From positions 1 to 64,000 of the forward strand of contig CAIVDU010000023.1 in the NCBI GenBank assembly GCA_903904815.1: 64,000 nt of DNA, in the 5' to 3' direction. Below are positions 8,384 through 17,787 of this stretch, piece by piece. The stretch is from an uncultured Armatimonadota bacterium (GTDB lineage Bacteria; Armatimonadota; Fimbriimonadia; Fimbriimonadales; Fimbriimonadaceae). Made by a program: the position numbers and the translations under genes. Position 1 is the stretch's first letter. Each line of letters begins with the position of its first letter. The notes under the pieces were generated by a model. The model saw nothing but the letters and a program-made list of their open reading frames with translations. It had not been told where the DNA came from and made no database searches.

Positions 8384-10558
8384 ATGAGAAAGCTCTCCAG
8401 TGGCGGTGGATGGCAGGCGATTCGATACAGCCTGAAGTACGGCAAGGAGTCCGGCTATGTCCAGTTTTGGAAAGCGATTAACTCGAAGAACGCCTGCAAG
8501 ACGTGTGCTCTCGGAATGGGTGGACAGCAGGGTGGGATGCGGAACGAGGCCGGTCACTTCCCCGAAGTCTGCAAAAAGTCACTTCAGGCCGCCGCGTCCG
8601 ACATGCGAGGCAAGATTGACGAGCAGTTCTTCAGAGACTATTCGATCGATCAGTTGAGAGCACTTTCCCCTCGAGACCTTGAAATGATGGGCCGCATTTC
8701 GGAGCCAATTTATGCGGGGCCAGGGGACACGCACTACCGTACGATCTCATGGGACGAAGCTCTGGAAAAGGTCTCAGCGCGCCTGAAAGGGACGGTGCCT
8801 GAGCGGGCCACCTTTTATAGCAGCGGTCGCAGTTCGAACGAGGCGGGCTTCGTCATGCAACTCATGGCGCGCGTGTACGGCACGAATCACGTCCACAACT
8901 GCTCGTACTACTGCCATCAAGCCAGCGGGGTTGGCCTCAACGAATCTTTGGGCACAGGCACGGCGACTGTCTCTTTGGACGACTTGGATCACTGCGATAT
9001 GTTGTTCCTCTTCGGAGGAAATCCAGCCTCGAATCATCCGCGCCTCATGACCTCGATGCTTAAGCTCCGCGAACGCGGTGGAAAGGTCATCGTGATGAAC
9101 CCGATTCGGGAGCTTGGGCTCGTCAATTTCAAGGTGCCTTCTCGTCCGATGAGCATGCTATTCGGGACGGAAATTGCCTCGACTTATCTGCAGTTGAAGA
9201 TCGGGGGCGACATCGCGCTCATCGCGGGAATTTGTAAGAGCCTGCTGGAGATGGGAGCGGCTGAGAAGGCGTTTATTGACCAAGCAACGGTTGATTTCGA
9301 GACCGTTCAAGAGTATTTGAATTCCCTAACCTGGGACGAGATTGAGGCCGGTTGTGGAATTCCTCGTTCGGAACTTGAAGACGTGGCTCATCAGTACGCA
9401 CTGGCCAAGAGCGCGGTCTTTGGATGGACGATGGGGATCACCCACCACGAGCATGGCGTCGAGAATGTGCAGTGGATCGTCAACCTAGCCCTGATGCGCG
9501 GAATGATCGGCAAACCTCACGCGGGCATGATGCCGATTCGCGGCCACAGTAACATTCAGGGGCTGGGAACCATTGGCGTCAGTCCAACCGTGAGCAAAGC
9601 GGCGGTGGCCGGTCTAGAGTCGCTTGGGGTCGCGACGCCGACTTTCAAGGGTTACGATACTTTGGCGGCGCTTGAAGCAGCGGACCGGGGAGAGATCGAT
9701 TTTGCGTTCTGCCTGGGGGGGAACCTCTTTGGCGCGAGTCCCGATGCCGCTTGGGCGGGACGATCCCTGTCGAAGATCGGGACGGTGGTGTATCTGAGCA
9801 CGACACTCAACACCGGTCATGCTCACGCTCTCGGCATCGAGACTTTGATCCTTCCGGTTCGTGCCCGCGACGAAGAGTCTCAGAGCACGACTCAGGAGTC
9901 GATGTTTAACTTCGTCAGGCTAAGCGACGGTGGTCCAATCCGATTGCAAGGTCCGAGGAGCGAAGTAGCGGTTATCGTTGATATCGCCCAGCGAGTCCTG
10001 GGCGGCGATCCGATCGACTGGGTGAAGTTGTGCGATCACGACGAGATTCGAAAGCTCATCGCGAAACTGGTCCCGAACATGGACCAAATCGAGACGATCG
10101 GTCACACAAAGCAAGAGTTCAGCATTCCGGGCAGAATTCTCCACACGCCTCAGTTCAACACGCCGACGGGGCGTGCGGCATTCAAGGCCAATCCGGTGCC
10201 TCCTCGACCTCATTTGGAGGCGGATGAAATCCTCATCATGACGATTCGATCCGAGGGGCAGTTTAATACGGTGGTTTACGAGGAAGAGGACATCTACCGT
10301 CAGCAAGAGCGTCGAGATGTGATTGTCATGAACTTGAAAGACGTCCATCGAATGGGGCTTGCGATCGATCAGTGTGTGGACGTTAGGAATGAAACAGGGT
10401 GTGTCTCGAACGTGCTTGTAAGGGCGTTCGATGTGGCCGAAGGGTGCGCATTTATGTACTACCCAGAGGCGAACAGCATCGTTCCTCGGGTTGCGGATCC
10501 GAAGTCGAAGACTCCGGCTTACAAATCGGTCGTCGCACGAATCGTTCCGGTTGCTTGA
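8384..10558 (+). CDS. Molybdopterin oxidoreductase of the FdhF/YdeP family
   Basis: 724 residues of the bis-MGD (DMSO reductase) superfamily. The region NCSYYCHQASGVGL aligns with the metal-ligand segment of formate dehydrogenase H, with Cys178 at the position of selenocysteine. The N-terminus has only C38, C41 and C63 and does not show the full four-Cys iron-sulfur motif, as in YdeP-like proteins. Later motifs GNPASNHPR, GMMPIRGHSNIQG and IRSEGQFNTVVYEEEDIYR are typical of the family. YdeP-type enzymes have been linked to acid resistance; their substrate is unknown. No signal peptide. Divergent from the BNR gene. The adjacent sulfur-carrier genes could supply its cofactor. Confidence 0.88.
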   Translation: MRKLSSGGGWQAIRYSLKYGKESGYVQFWKAINSKNACKTCALGMGGQQGGMRNEAGHFPEVCKKSLQAAASDMRGKIDEQFFRDYSIDQLRALSPRDLEMMGRISEPIYAGPGDTHYRTISWDEALEKVSARLKGTVPERATFYSSGRSSNEAGFVMQLMARVYGTNHVHNCSYYCHQASGVGLNESLGTGTATVSLDDLDHCDMLFLFGGNPASNHPRLMTSMLKLRERGGKVIVMNPIRELGLVNFKVPSRPMSMLFGTEIASTYLQLKIGGDIALIAGICKSLLEMGAAEKAFIDQATVDFETVQEYLNSLTWDEIEAGCGIPRSELEDVAHQYALAKSAVFGWTMGITHHEHGVENVQWIVNLALMRGMIGKPHAGMMPIRGHSNIQGLGTIGVSPTVSKAAVAGLESLGVATPTFKGYDTLAALEAADRGEIDFAFCLGGNLFGASPDAAWAGRSLSKIGTVVYLSTTLNTGHAHALGIETLILPVRARDEESQSTTQESMFNFVRLSDGGPIRLQGPRSEVAVIVDIAQRVLGGDPIDWVKLCDHDEIRKLIAKLVPNMDQIETIGHTKQEFSIPGRILHTPQFNTPTGRAAFKANPVPPRPHLEADEILIMTIRSEGQFNTVVYEEEDIYRQQERRDVIVMNLKDVHRMGLAIDQCVDVRNETGCVSNVLVRAFDVAEGCAFMYYPEANSIVPRVADPKSKTPAYKSVVARIVPVA

Positions 10559-10561
10559 GCC

Positions 10562-11551
10562 TCAGTTCTTGGCGGTCAGCGTTTGATTAATTGCGGCGAG
10601 CAACGACTGTTTGCCCTTGGCGTCTTGGTTTAGGGACCAGATCATGACGCCACCGAGGCCCTGGTCGAGTACGAACTGGGTCTTGGCTTGAATCGTGGGA
10701 ATCCCGTTGTACCAGATGGTTTTTCCGACCTGATCGAGCAGCTCCGCGCCGGGAAACTTGTCGACGATCTGAGCGTACGTATAGCCGTCCTTTGTGAAGG
10801 CGTCTCCGAAACCGTAGCCGTAGAATGGAACGCCGAGTACCAGTTTTGACTTGGCCACGCCTCTTCCAAGCCAATACGTGGTGTTCGCCTTGGCGAGATC
10901 CATCGAGGAGTGCTGTCCGGCTTTGTCAGGATTCCAGGGGCCTGTTTCGTCGTAGGCCATGGTGTTGATGAGGTCGAAGAGACTGAGAGTCGCGTCCGGG
11001 ATCTGACCGCCTCCGTAGCCTACGGAAACGGCAGCAGTCAGAAGCAGTCCCTTTGGTTTAAACGCCGCGGAAAGGTCGTTTACAAAAGCCCCGTAGTCTT
11101 TATTGATTGCCGGCCCTTCCAAGTCCACGTCGAGGCCATCCAGGTGGTGGTCCCCGACGTACTTCAGCAGCTTCGCCACGAAGAATGCGCGTTTCGCGTC
11201 GCTTATTAAGTCGAAGTATTGGTCCCGTTCGGCCTTGCCCTCAGAGGCGGATCCGCCACCGATGGAGATGAGGACTTTGACTTTCGACTTGTGGGCTCGA
11301 TCGACAATCTGGTCGAGGTGGGGTGTGATGGCCAAATCACCGTTTGCGTTCGTCGGATTTGAGAAAGCAATATTGACGTGGGTCACTTTTGAGTAGTCGA
11401 TGAGGTCGGCAACATTGGGCGTGTCGTCTTCATCCTGTACATAGCCCACAACCATCTTTCTTGTCGGTTTAGCCGTTGAGGGCTCTGTACCGTCATTCGG
11501 GAATGATGATATGGCGGTGGAACCAAGGATGACGGCGGCTAAGGTCAACAT
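10562..11551 (-). CDS. Glycoside hydrolase family 18 (chitinase-like), secreted
   Basis: The chosen ATG at 11549-11551 gives 329 residues starting with a hydrophobic signal sequence (MLTLAAVILGSTAIS); the frame is open further upstream to 11629, but that extension lacks signal-peptide logic. The GH18 motif LDGLDVDLEG supplies the catalytic Glu near residue 145 and the preceding Asp pair. KVLISIGGG marks beta strand 3, and YDETGPWNP and GVPFYGYGF lie in the expected places. A C-terminal MIWSLNQD closes the barrel. It is a single catalytic domain with no binding module. Substrate may be chitin, peptidoglycan fragments or another GlcNAc polymer. Convergent with the YdeP-like gene, 3 bp apart. 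Confidence 0.85.
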   Translation of the reverse strand: MLTLAAVILGSTAISSFPNDGTEPSTAKPTRKMVVGYVQDEDDTPNVADLIDYSKVTHVNIAFSNPTNANGDLAITPHLDQIVDRAHKSKVKVLISIGGGSASEGKAERDQYFDLISDAKRAFFVAKLLKYVGDHHLDGLDVDLEGPAINKDYGAFVNDLSAAFKPKGLLLTAAVSVGYGGGQIPDATLSLFDLINTMAYDETGPWNPDKAGQHSSMDLAKANTTYWLGRGVAKSKLVLGVPFYGYGFGDAFTKDGYTYAQIVDKFPGAELLDQVGKTIWYNGIPTIQAKTQFVLDQGLGGVMIWSLNQDAKGKQSLLAAINQTLTAKN

Positions 11552-11655
11552 AATGATTGATATAACGATACCATCAAAACCTGGATCCACCAACTTAGCG
11601 CAATTTGGGACGGCTGGGGTGAAAAACACATGCTCGCCTACTGATAATTAGCCTA

Positions 11656-14406
11656 GTGATAGCCAGACTGCATGTCAACGAAGACCTCCGCATGTCGCGC
11701 CTGCACTCCCTCAAGGTGCTCGACACTCTTCCAGAGAGCGAGTTTGACGGATTGGTCGCAACCGCAGCCGATCTCCTCGAGGCGCCCATTGTGCTGGTCT
11801 CGCTCGTTGATAAACATCGGCAATGGTTCAAGGCGAAGGTTGGCTTGGACATTTGTGAGACCACCAGGGATGCGGCATTTTGCGCTCACGCAATTCTGCA
11901 GGACGAGCCCCTGATTGTTCCCGACGCAACCCTTGATGAGAGGTTCAGTGACAATCCATTGGTCACTGGTGAATTTCATTTGCGGTTCTATGCGGGCGCC
12001 CCGATTGTGGTGGATGGAATGCCGCTCGGTACTCTGTGTTGCCTAGACCTGGTTCCACGTCAATTTAGCGCACGCCAGATAAGGGGACTTGTAGGTCTTG
12101 CAAACCAGGCGGCGGCGCTTCTTAGTGCGCGGTTGCTTGAGAATCGTCTTGTCGAAAGCGAAGAGCGATTCTTTGCGTTTCTAGATCACGCCCCGACGGC
12201 CACTTTTCTAAAGGACGCGGAAGGCATTCTTCGTTACGCTAACCCTGCCTTCGAAGTGATGACCGGAAGAAAGGCAGATTCGCTGATCGGATTAAGCGAC
12301 AAGGATTGGCTTCCCGAGGAAATGGCCAGCGAATTCCGCCGACAAGACTTAGAGATTGTGACTCGCGGATCGACCCTTGAAGTTGACCAGACCGTTCTCT
12401 ACGAAGATGGTTCAGAAAGGGTTTGGCAAATTCTGAAATTCCCGGTCCCATCGGAACAAGGCGCTTGGGTTGGAGGGATCGCATTAGACATTACGCAAGC
12501 ACGACTCAGTGATGCCCGCGAACGAGAGCAAGCGATAGAACTGGAGCGCCGGAACCAGCGGCTGATGGAGAGCAGCCAACAACTTCAGGAGGCACTGGAG
12601 ACCGCTCGTATTGCGGTTGAAACTTCGAAGTACGCAGCTAGTCGATTCCAGCACCTTTTTGGCGGCCTGCCAGTCCCCTGTTATTCATTCGACTCGGAAG
12701 GAACCGTTCACGAGTGGAACAAAGCGGCCGAGGAACTGTGGGGGATCCCGGCTCACATGGCGATTCAACAATCGGTGGTGGGAACGGCTGTTTCGCAAGA
12801 CAATCGAGCCATTTTCGAGAATCTCATTGAACGAGTCTTCTCAGGCGAAACTGTTTCGGGGGTCGAACTCACCGAGACTCTGCGAGATGGCAAGGTATGC
12901 AACTTGCTCTCCAGCACGATTCCACTGCGGGATTTTAATGGAACCGTCGTTGGCGCGTTATCCGCCAACGTGGATGTGACTGAGTCTCGAGTTGCGACGG
13001 CGCAACTCCTCAACACGAAAAACAGTCTCGCCCAGGCACAGGCAATCGCGAGCGTCGGAAGCTTCGAGTTTGACCTGGATAAAGCCGAAACTCGATGGTC
13101 TGACGAGATGTTTCGAATCTTTGGATACAGTCCGGCAGATCCGATTCCTTCCTTCGAGGAAATGCTGGCTCGAACAGACGCCAACGATGTGGACATGGTT
13201 CGAAGCCACGTTGAAGAATCTCTTGGTGCGTGGATCGACACGGAGTTCGTTCAGCGGCTCTGTTTACCCAGCGGAGAAGCTCGGGTGGTTCGAGCTTTGA
13301 TCCATGCGGATATGGAGTCTCGACGAATCGTAGGTACCGTTCAAGACATCACGGAGCGCCGAAAGATGGAAGCCGCCCTCGCAGAGAGCGAGTCGCGGTT
13401 CCGAACCGCCATCCAGTCGATGCATGAAGGATTGTCAGTGCAGTCCCGAGACGGAAGGATCATTCTGTTCAACGATCGAGCTTGCGAGATCCTGGGACTT
13501 ACCAGTGACCAGATGGCTGGTCGCACTTCGATCGATCCTAGATGGAGGGCGGTTCATGAGGATGGATCGCCTTGGCCGGGTGAAACGCACCCGGCGATGA
13601 TTGCGCTCAAAGAAGGTATTGACCAGAACGGCCAGGTCATGGGAATTCACAAGCCCTCGGGTGAACTCACCTGGCTTTCGGTCAATGCGGTTCCGCTTTT
13701 TCAGGAGGGGGATCCGGCGCCCTACCGGGTAGTCGTTACCATTAGCGACATCACCGAGCGAAAGATGTTTGAGAGTCAGATTGCCTCACAGCTCGAACAG
13801 ATTCAGAAATACGCGGTTGAATTAGAAGAGCAAAAGGGAGCCCTTGAAGCGGCCAATACCAAATTATTAGCCTTGTCTCTTACGGACGGGCTTACGGGTC
13901 TCCACAACAAGCGATCACTAGAAGAACGGCTTGTTGCAGAGATATCGCTCGCAGCTCGTAGTGGAACGCCGCTTTCGGTCGCGATGATTGACGTGGACCA
14001 CTTTAAGGCTTTTAACGACGAATTCGGGCATCCGGCAGGCGATAAGGTGCTTATTGAGGTTGCCAAAATTCTGGGCAAATCCGCGCGAGTCAGTGACATC
14101 GTCGCCCGTTATGGAGGAGAAGAGTTTCTGGTGATCATGCCAGGTGTGAATAGGTTGACCTCGATTAAGGTCGCCGAACGGACACGAAAAGCAATTGCCG
14201 ACCATGGATGGGATGAACGCCCGATCACGGCTAGTTTTGGGGTTGCGACACTCTCGGTCGGGGCCAGTCGAGAGGAGTTCTTGAAGCAGGCCGATGAGGC
14301 GCTCTACATGAGCAAGAACAGTGGGCGGAATCAGGTGACTCACTTCTTTTCGCATGCGACTGAGGCCGTCAAAAACGATGAGGTCATCCTAGGCGAGAAC
14401 ATTTGA
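11656..14406 (+). CDS. GAF/multi-PAS diguanylate cyclase
   Basis: 916 residues from a GTG start. An N-terminal GAF domain (about 15-160) is followed by roughly four PAS domains (starting near 170, 325, 450 and 585; the end motif DITERRKMEAALAES is typical) and a short coiled coil around 710-735. The C-terminal GGDEF domain has LTDGLTGLHNKRSLEERL and RYGGEEFLVIMP, so the active site GGEEF is intact. RVSD five residues before it forms the inhibitory I-site for product feedback. It should make cyclic di-GMP. No transmembrane segment is visible, so sensing is cytoplasmic, perhaps of redox or small ligands. No EAL domain or local partner. Confidence 0.9.
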   Translation: MIARLHVNEDLRMSRLHSLKVLDTLPESEFDGLVATAADLLEAPIVLVSLVDKHRQWFKAKVGLDICETTRDAAFCAHAILQDEPLIVPDATLDERFSDNPLVTGEFHLRFYAGAPIVVDGMPLGTLCCLDLVPRQFSARQIRGLVGLANQAAALLSARLLENRLVESEERFFAFLDHAPTATFLKDAEGILRYANPAFEVMTGRKADSLIGLSDKDWLPEEMASEFRRQDLEIVTRGSTLEVDQTVLYEDGSERVWQILKFPVPSEQGAWVGGIALDITQARLSDAREREQAIELERRNQRLMESSQQLQEALETARIAVETSKYAASRFQHLFGGLPVPCYSFDSEGTVHEWNKAAEELWGIPAHMAIQQSVVGTAVSQDNRAIFENLIERVFSGETVSGVELTETLRDGKVCNLLSSTIPLRDFNGTVVGALSANVDVTESRVATAQLLNTKNSLAQAQAIASVGSFEFDLDKAETRWSDEMFRIFGYSPADPIPSFEEMLARTDANDVDMVRSHVEESLGAWIDTEFVQRLCLPSGEARVVRALIHADMESRRIVGTVQDITERRKMEAALAESESRFRTAIQSMHEGLSVQSRDGRIILFNDRACEILGLTSDQMAGRTSIDPRWRAVHEDGSPWPGETHPAMIALKEGIDQNGQVMGIHKPSGELTWLSVNAVPLFQEGDPAPYRVVVTISDITERKMFESQIASQLEQIQKYAVELEEQKGALEAANTKLLALSLTDGLTGLHNKRSLEERLVAEISLAARSGTPLSVAMIDVDHFKAFNDEFGHPAGDKVLIEVAKILGKSARVSDIVARYGGEEFLVIMPGVNRLTSIKVAERTRKAIADHGWDERPITASFGVATLSVGASREEFLKQADEALYMSKNSGRNQVTHFFSHATEAVKNDEVILGENI

Positions 14407-14548
14407 CCCGACCCCGGCTCTCACAAGCTGGCCACGAGCTAACGCCTGCGCCGCTGGCGCGATGTCAATGTCGAAATTTCGATTCAGTTCGTGAATCCCT
14501 TTGATGAACGGGGAATAAAGTTGGCTACGCCAGTAATATGCTGGCGAA

Positions 14549-16060
14549 ATGCTGACATCGTGGTTCGCAGTAATGGCCCTTCAATCGACGGATGAATTCA
14601 AGTCCCGTGCCGCCGACTGGCGGAACGGAGCAATCGTTTACCAAGTCTTCGTTGACCGCTTTGCGCCATCAAAATCGCTTGATTCCAAGCGAAGATTTTA
14701 CGCAGCACCCCGGTCGCTCAAGAATTGGGATGAGACTCCAGTTCCAGGTCACCCGATCGAGTCGCTGGGGCTCTGGAGCCATGAACTCGAGTTCTGGGGT
14801 GGTGATCTTGAGAGTCTGTCTGGCAAACTCGACTACGTGCAATCGGTCGGCGCCGACGTGTTGTATCTGACACCGATTGCTCAGGCATTCACGAACCACA
14901 AGTACGACACCCAGGACTACACAAAGATCTCTCCCGAACTCGGAACTCGTTCCGACGTGGTCGCCCTGGCTCACGACGTGCATGCGCGAAAGATGAAGTT
15001 GATGCTTGACGGGGTGTTCAACCACATGGGTCGTACTTCGGCCTTGTTTCAAGAGGCGCTCAAGAACCCCAAGAGTCTGCATCGAGATTGGTTCAGTTTC
15101 GGCTCCAAATACCCTAATGGCTATTTGGGATGGGCTGGGGTTTCGAATATGCCAAGGCTTCGACTCGAAACGCCGACATTGCGGGAATACCTTTGGGGCG
15201 GCTCCAACTCGGTGGTGAAACAGTATCTCCATGACGGGATCGATGGGTGGCGACTCGACGTTGCGTTTGAAATTGGACCGACCTTTCTGAACGAACTCAC
15301 GAAGTCGGCTCACTTATCAAAACCGGGCAGCGCCGTTGTGGGTGAGATCTCTGGGTATCCGTCCAACTGGTTTCCGGCAGTTGATGGCGTATTCAACTTC
15401 TTCTTGCTCGACGTGATCGAGCGGTCACTTAACGGTGAAATCTCCGGCGGTCGGGTGGGACGTATTTTTCAACACTCTGTCGAAGATGCGGGAATCGAGC
15501 ACCTGCTCAAATCCTGGCTTCTGGCAGACAACCACGATACTGCAAGACTGGCCAGTGTGGTGCCCGATCTCGCTAAGCGCAAGATGGTGTTGGGGCTTCA
15601 ATTCACACTTCCCGGGTCGCCAGTGATCTATTACGGCACTGAGCTAGGCATGCAAGGCGCTGGCGACCCTCAGAACCGGGCGCCGATGCGCTGGGATTTG
15701 GTTCGTAGCTCCAATCCGGTTTTGTCTTGGACAAAGAAGCTCATTCAGATTCGAAAGAAGTTCCCAGCCTTAAAATATGGAAACTTTACGGCACTGGATA
15801 CGGAGACGCTGATCGCCTTCGCGCGAACAACCAGTCGTCTCCAGGACAGCGTGATCGTAGTGGCCAACCCAACCGACGGAGTCGTGCATGAAGTGCTCCC
15901 CACACGGATTGGAAGGCTCCTGAGCTGGGGTGAATTAAAGGATGCGATTACCGGAATGCGAGTTCGATCAGTGACCGGAAATCTCTCGATAGAATTGAAA
16001 CCCTTCCAGACGGTGATTCTCACACCCGTGATCGGGCCGCCTTACGAACGAGTTCCTTAG
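14549..16060 (+). CDS. GH13 alpha-amylase family enzyme (cyclomaltodextrinase/neopullulanase-like)
   Basis: 503 residues, or 495 if the second ATG at 14573 is used. The four GH13 regions are present: DGVFNH, GWRLDVAFE with the nucleophile Asp, VVGEISG with the acid/base Glu, and LLADNHD with the transition-state Asp. The opening AIVYQVFVDRF and the middle GVSNMPRL resemble cytoplasmic cyclomaltodextrinases, neopullulanases and maltogenic amylases, but the extra N-terminal domain of those enzymes is missing. No signal peptide, so it probably degrades imported maltodextrins. A C-terminal beta domain follows the barrel from about 410. Stands alone between the cyclase and two secreted proteins. 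Confidence 0.88.
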   Translation: MLTSWFAVMALQSTDEFKSRAADWRNGAIVYQVFVDRFAPSKSLDSKRRFYAAPRSLKNWDETPVPGHPIESLGLWSHELEFWGGDLESLSGKLDYVQSVGADVLYLTPIAQAFTNHKYDTQDYTKISPELGTRSDVVALAHDVHARKMKLMLDGVFNHMGRTSALFQEALKNPKSLHRDWFSFGSKYPNGYLGWAGVSNMPRLRLETPTLREYLWGGSNSVVKQYLHDGIDGWRLDVAFEIGPTFLNELTKSAHLSKPGSAVVGEISGYPSNWFPAVDGVFNFFLLDVIERSLNGEISGGRVGRIFQHSVEDAGIEHLLKSWLLADNHDTARLASVVPDLAKRKMVLGLQFTLPGSPVIYYGTELGMQGAGDPQNRAPMRWDLVRSSNPVLSWTKKLIQIRKKFPALKYGNFTALDTETLIAFARTTSRLQDSVIVVANPTDGVVHEVLPTRIGRLLSWGELKDAITGMRVRSVTGNLSIELKPFQTVILTPVIGPPYERVP

Positions 16061-16066
16061 ATTCGG

Positions 16067-16543
16067 CTATTTGACAATCTTGATATCCTTTAAACTCTTG
16101 ATTTCAACTTCGGGGTGAGTGCCGCGATAGGCGTTGAACTTGCCAGAAATAAGAACGCGCTTGCCCTTGAGCTCGGAGAGGATCGGGAACTTGGAAAAGT
16201 TGACCGCCAAAACCTGTCCGCTGATGGAGTTTTTCCAAGGCTCCGAGAAATCGATGTAGACGGCGGCATGGTTTCGCGGGGAATACGTGCTAGAAACGGT
16301 GCCGGTAAAGGCGCCGATCTTTCCGGTCAATTTGAGGCCCGCTGCTAGATCCTTCGAATCGATAGCCTTCTTGAGTTCAGGACTCTTTCCGGATATGGTC
16401 GCGAAGTGGGACGTCTTGGAGGCGACCGTTTCTTGAGCGGGGGCTGCTTTCGAAAGTGTTAGCGGTGGCTCTGGGACCTGGGCCGCAGCAACGGAAAGTA
16501 CGAGAGCAGGGAACAGCATTAGAGTTGGTCGGTTTAGGTTCAT
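16067..16543 (-). CDS. Small secreted protein, OB-fold-like, function unknown
   Basis: 158 residues with a signal peptide (LMLFPALVLSVAAAQ). The rest is lysine-rich with alternating hydrophobic strands: KLTGKIGAFTGTVSS, GQVLAVNFSKFPIL, GKRVLISGKFNAYRGTHPEVEIKSLKDIKIVK. This resembles OB-fold nucleic-acid-binding-like domains (the LxGKVVxVTG and final xxIxV pattern) found in exported proteins. I do not recognise a named family with certainty. It ends 6 bp from the convergent GH13 stop. Same strand as the next secreted hypothetical gene, 87 bp upstream. Confidence 0.6.
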   Translation of the reverse strand: MNLNRPTLMLFPALVLSVAAAQVPEPPLTLSKAAPAQETVASKTSHFATISGKSPELKKAIDSKDLAAGLKLTGKIGAFTGTVSSTYSPRNHAAVYIDFSEPWKNSISGQVLAVNFSKFPILSELKGKRVLISGKFNAYRGTHPEVEIKSLKDIKIVK

Positions 16544-16630
16544 TTATCTGCGTTCATTATGAATCCGACCAAGCGGTTCGCGGGTTTGTCTAAAAGTGTG
16601 TTAAGGGTTAAATGTCGAGATAAATCTGGG

Positions 16631-17302
16631 CTACTTTGACCGGCCGTCGCCCTTGATTTCGACCGTCACGCGTTCGCCGTGCGACGCACCACTCTTTTCC
16701 AACGCCTTGGCAATTCGTCCGTGATAAGCGATTGGAATGTCCACCGCAATCCCGCCAAAGTCGAGATGAGCTTTTGTTGCCCCTTTTACTGCCCCAGGAT
16801 TCTGCATCAGGTAGTCGTCGGCGACGATGCTCGCTTCACCCCCCCTAAACGTAAAGCCGATGTGATTTTTGACCCAAAGCAGATGCACCATCCCCTTTAC
16901 AATTTTTCGCGTTTTAGTGGAGTTATCTCCGACCACCGGCAGATCGGCCGACAGATTTCCCGGCGAATAATGTGGATCATCAAGCAACTGGCCGACATAG
17001 TGGAACGAGCCGACCTGAATTTCAACTTTGGTGTCAGCCGGTAGCGAATTCGCGACTTGGGTAACCATAGCTATCTCACAATGGAGAGACCAGCTTCCGC
17101 TCGAATGGGAAACCGTTTGAGACGAACCTGCGTTTGCAGTCGTTGTCCAATGACGAGTTCTGGTCTCGGTGAAAGACACGGTTGCCCCTGCCGTTCTCTG
17201 GAGCGACGCGTGGTTCGCGATCAGCGGAATCGCAGAAACAACAAGGGAGGGGCCGAAAATCAATCGATGATCCTTTTTGGGAAGTCGCGCTCGGGCTCCC
17301 AT
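16631..17302 (-). CDS. Secreted hypothetical protein
   Basis: 223 residues; a basic start (MGARARLPKKDHR) then a hydrophobic stretch (LIFGPSLVVSAIPLIANHA) suggests a signal peptide or anchor. The mature part is Thr/Ser-rich early on and then beta-rich, with no Cys pairs or catalytic motif that I can identify. I do not recognise the family. Its position upstream of, and in line with, another small secreted protein (16067-16543) suggests a shared envelope role. Confidence 0.5.
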   Translation of the reverse strand: MGARARLPKKDHRLIFGPSLVVSAIPLIANHASLQRTAGATVSFTETRTRHWTTTANAGSSQTVSHSSGSWSLHCEIAMVTQVANSLPADTKVEIQVGSFHYVGQLLDDPHYSPGNLSADLPVVGDNSTKTRKIVKGMVHLLWVKNHIGFTFRGGEASIVADDYLMQNPGAVKGATKAHLDFGGIAVDIPIAYHGRIAKALEKSGASHGERVTVEIKGDGRSK

Positions 17303-17448
17303 AAACCTAAGTGTAGGGTATTAGGCCTGGATTGAGGGCCTAGAGTTGGATTTTGGGTGGTGATTCGTGGGTCTCTGTTCTGGGCGCGCATCAAATGGCT
17401 TTGGTCCGAACGTCTATAACGATGTCCGGTATCTCATGAGAAGGCCGT

Positions 17449-17769
17449 ATGGACGATCCCAAAGAACTCAAAGTCGTATCGACACCGGAAGAGCTGCATA
17501 AGCTTGAGCAGAGCGACCTGTGCACTACTCTCTACACTCTCTGGGATCGACTCAAAGAGCGTGGGCAAATTGCCGAAAGGCACCTTTTTTCGTGCCGTAA
17601 CGATTCTTCGGTGCCAGATAACTCGTTCAACGAGTTTGCGAAGCGCGCCCTGACTGACTGCGATAGCGTTGTCGACCACGGAGAAGTTTTCCTCCTTGCT
17701 CCATTGCCGTACGAAGAGCTTAGAGATTCATTGGCTAAGGCGCTTCACACGGCTCTCGAAGCACTCTAA
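17449..17769 (+). CDS. Small acidic cytoplasmic protein, unknown
   Basis: 106 residues starting ATG at 17449, acidic and mostly helical by appearance (EELHKLEQSDLCTTLYTLWDRLKERG and a C-terminal LRDSLAKALHTALEAL). No signal peptide or motif. The codon pattern and its position in a gap between convergent and divergent real genes make it a plausible gene. It converges with the DinB-like gene 18 bp away. Function not recognised. Confidence 0.5.
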   Translation: MDDPKELKVVSTPEELHKLEQSDLCTTLYTLWDRLKERGQIAERHLFSCRNDSSVPDNSFNEFAKRALTDCDSVVDHGEVFLLAPLPYEELRDSLAKALHTALEAL

Positions 17770-17787
17770 GTCGTTGGCTTCCTGGAC

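Noticed and set aside
14669-15313. 214-codon frame on the minus strand
   Set aside because: Antisense to the GH13 gene with all four catalytic regions; a shadow.
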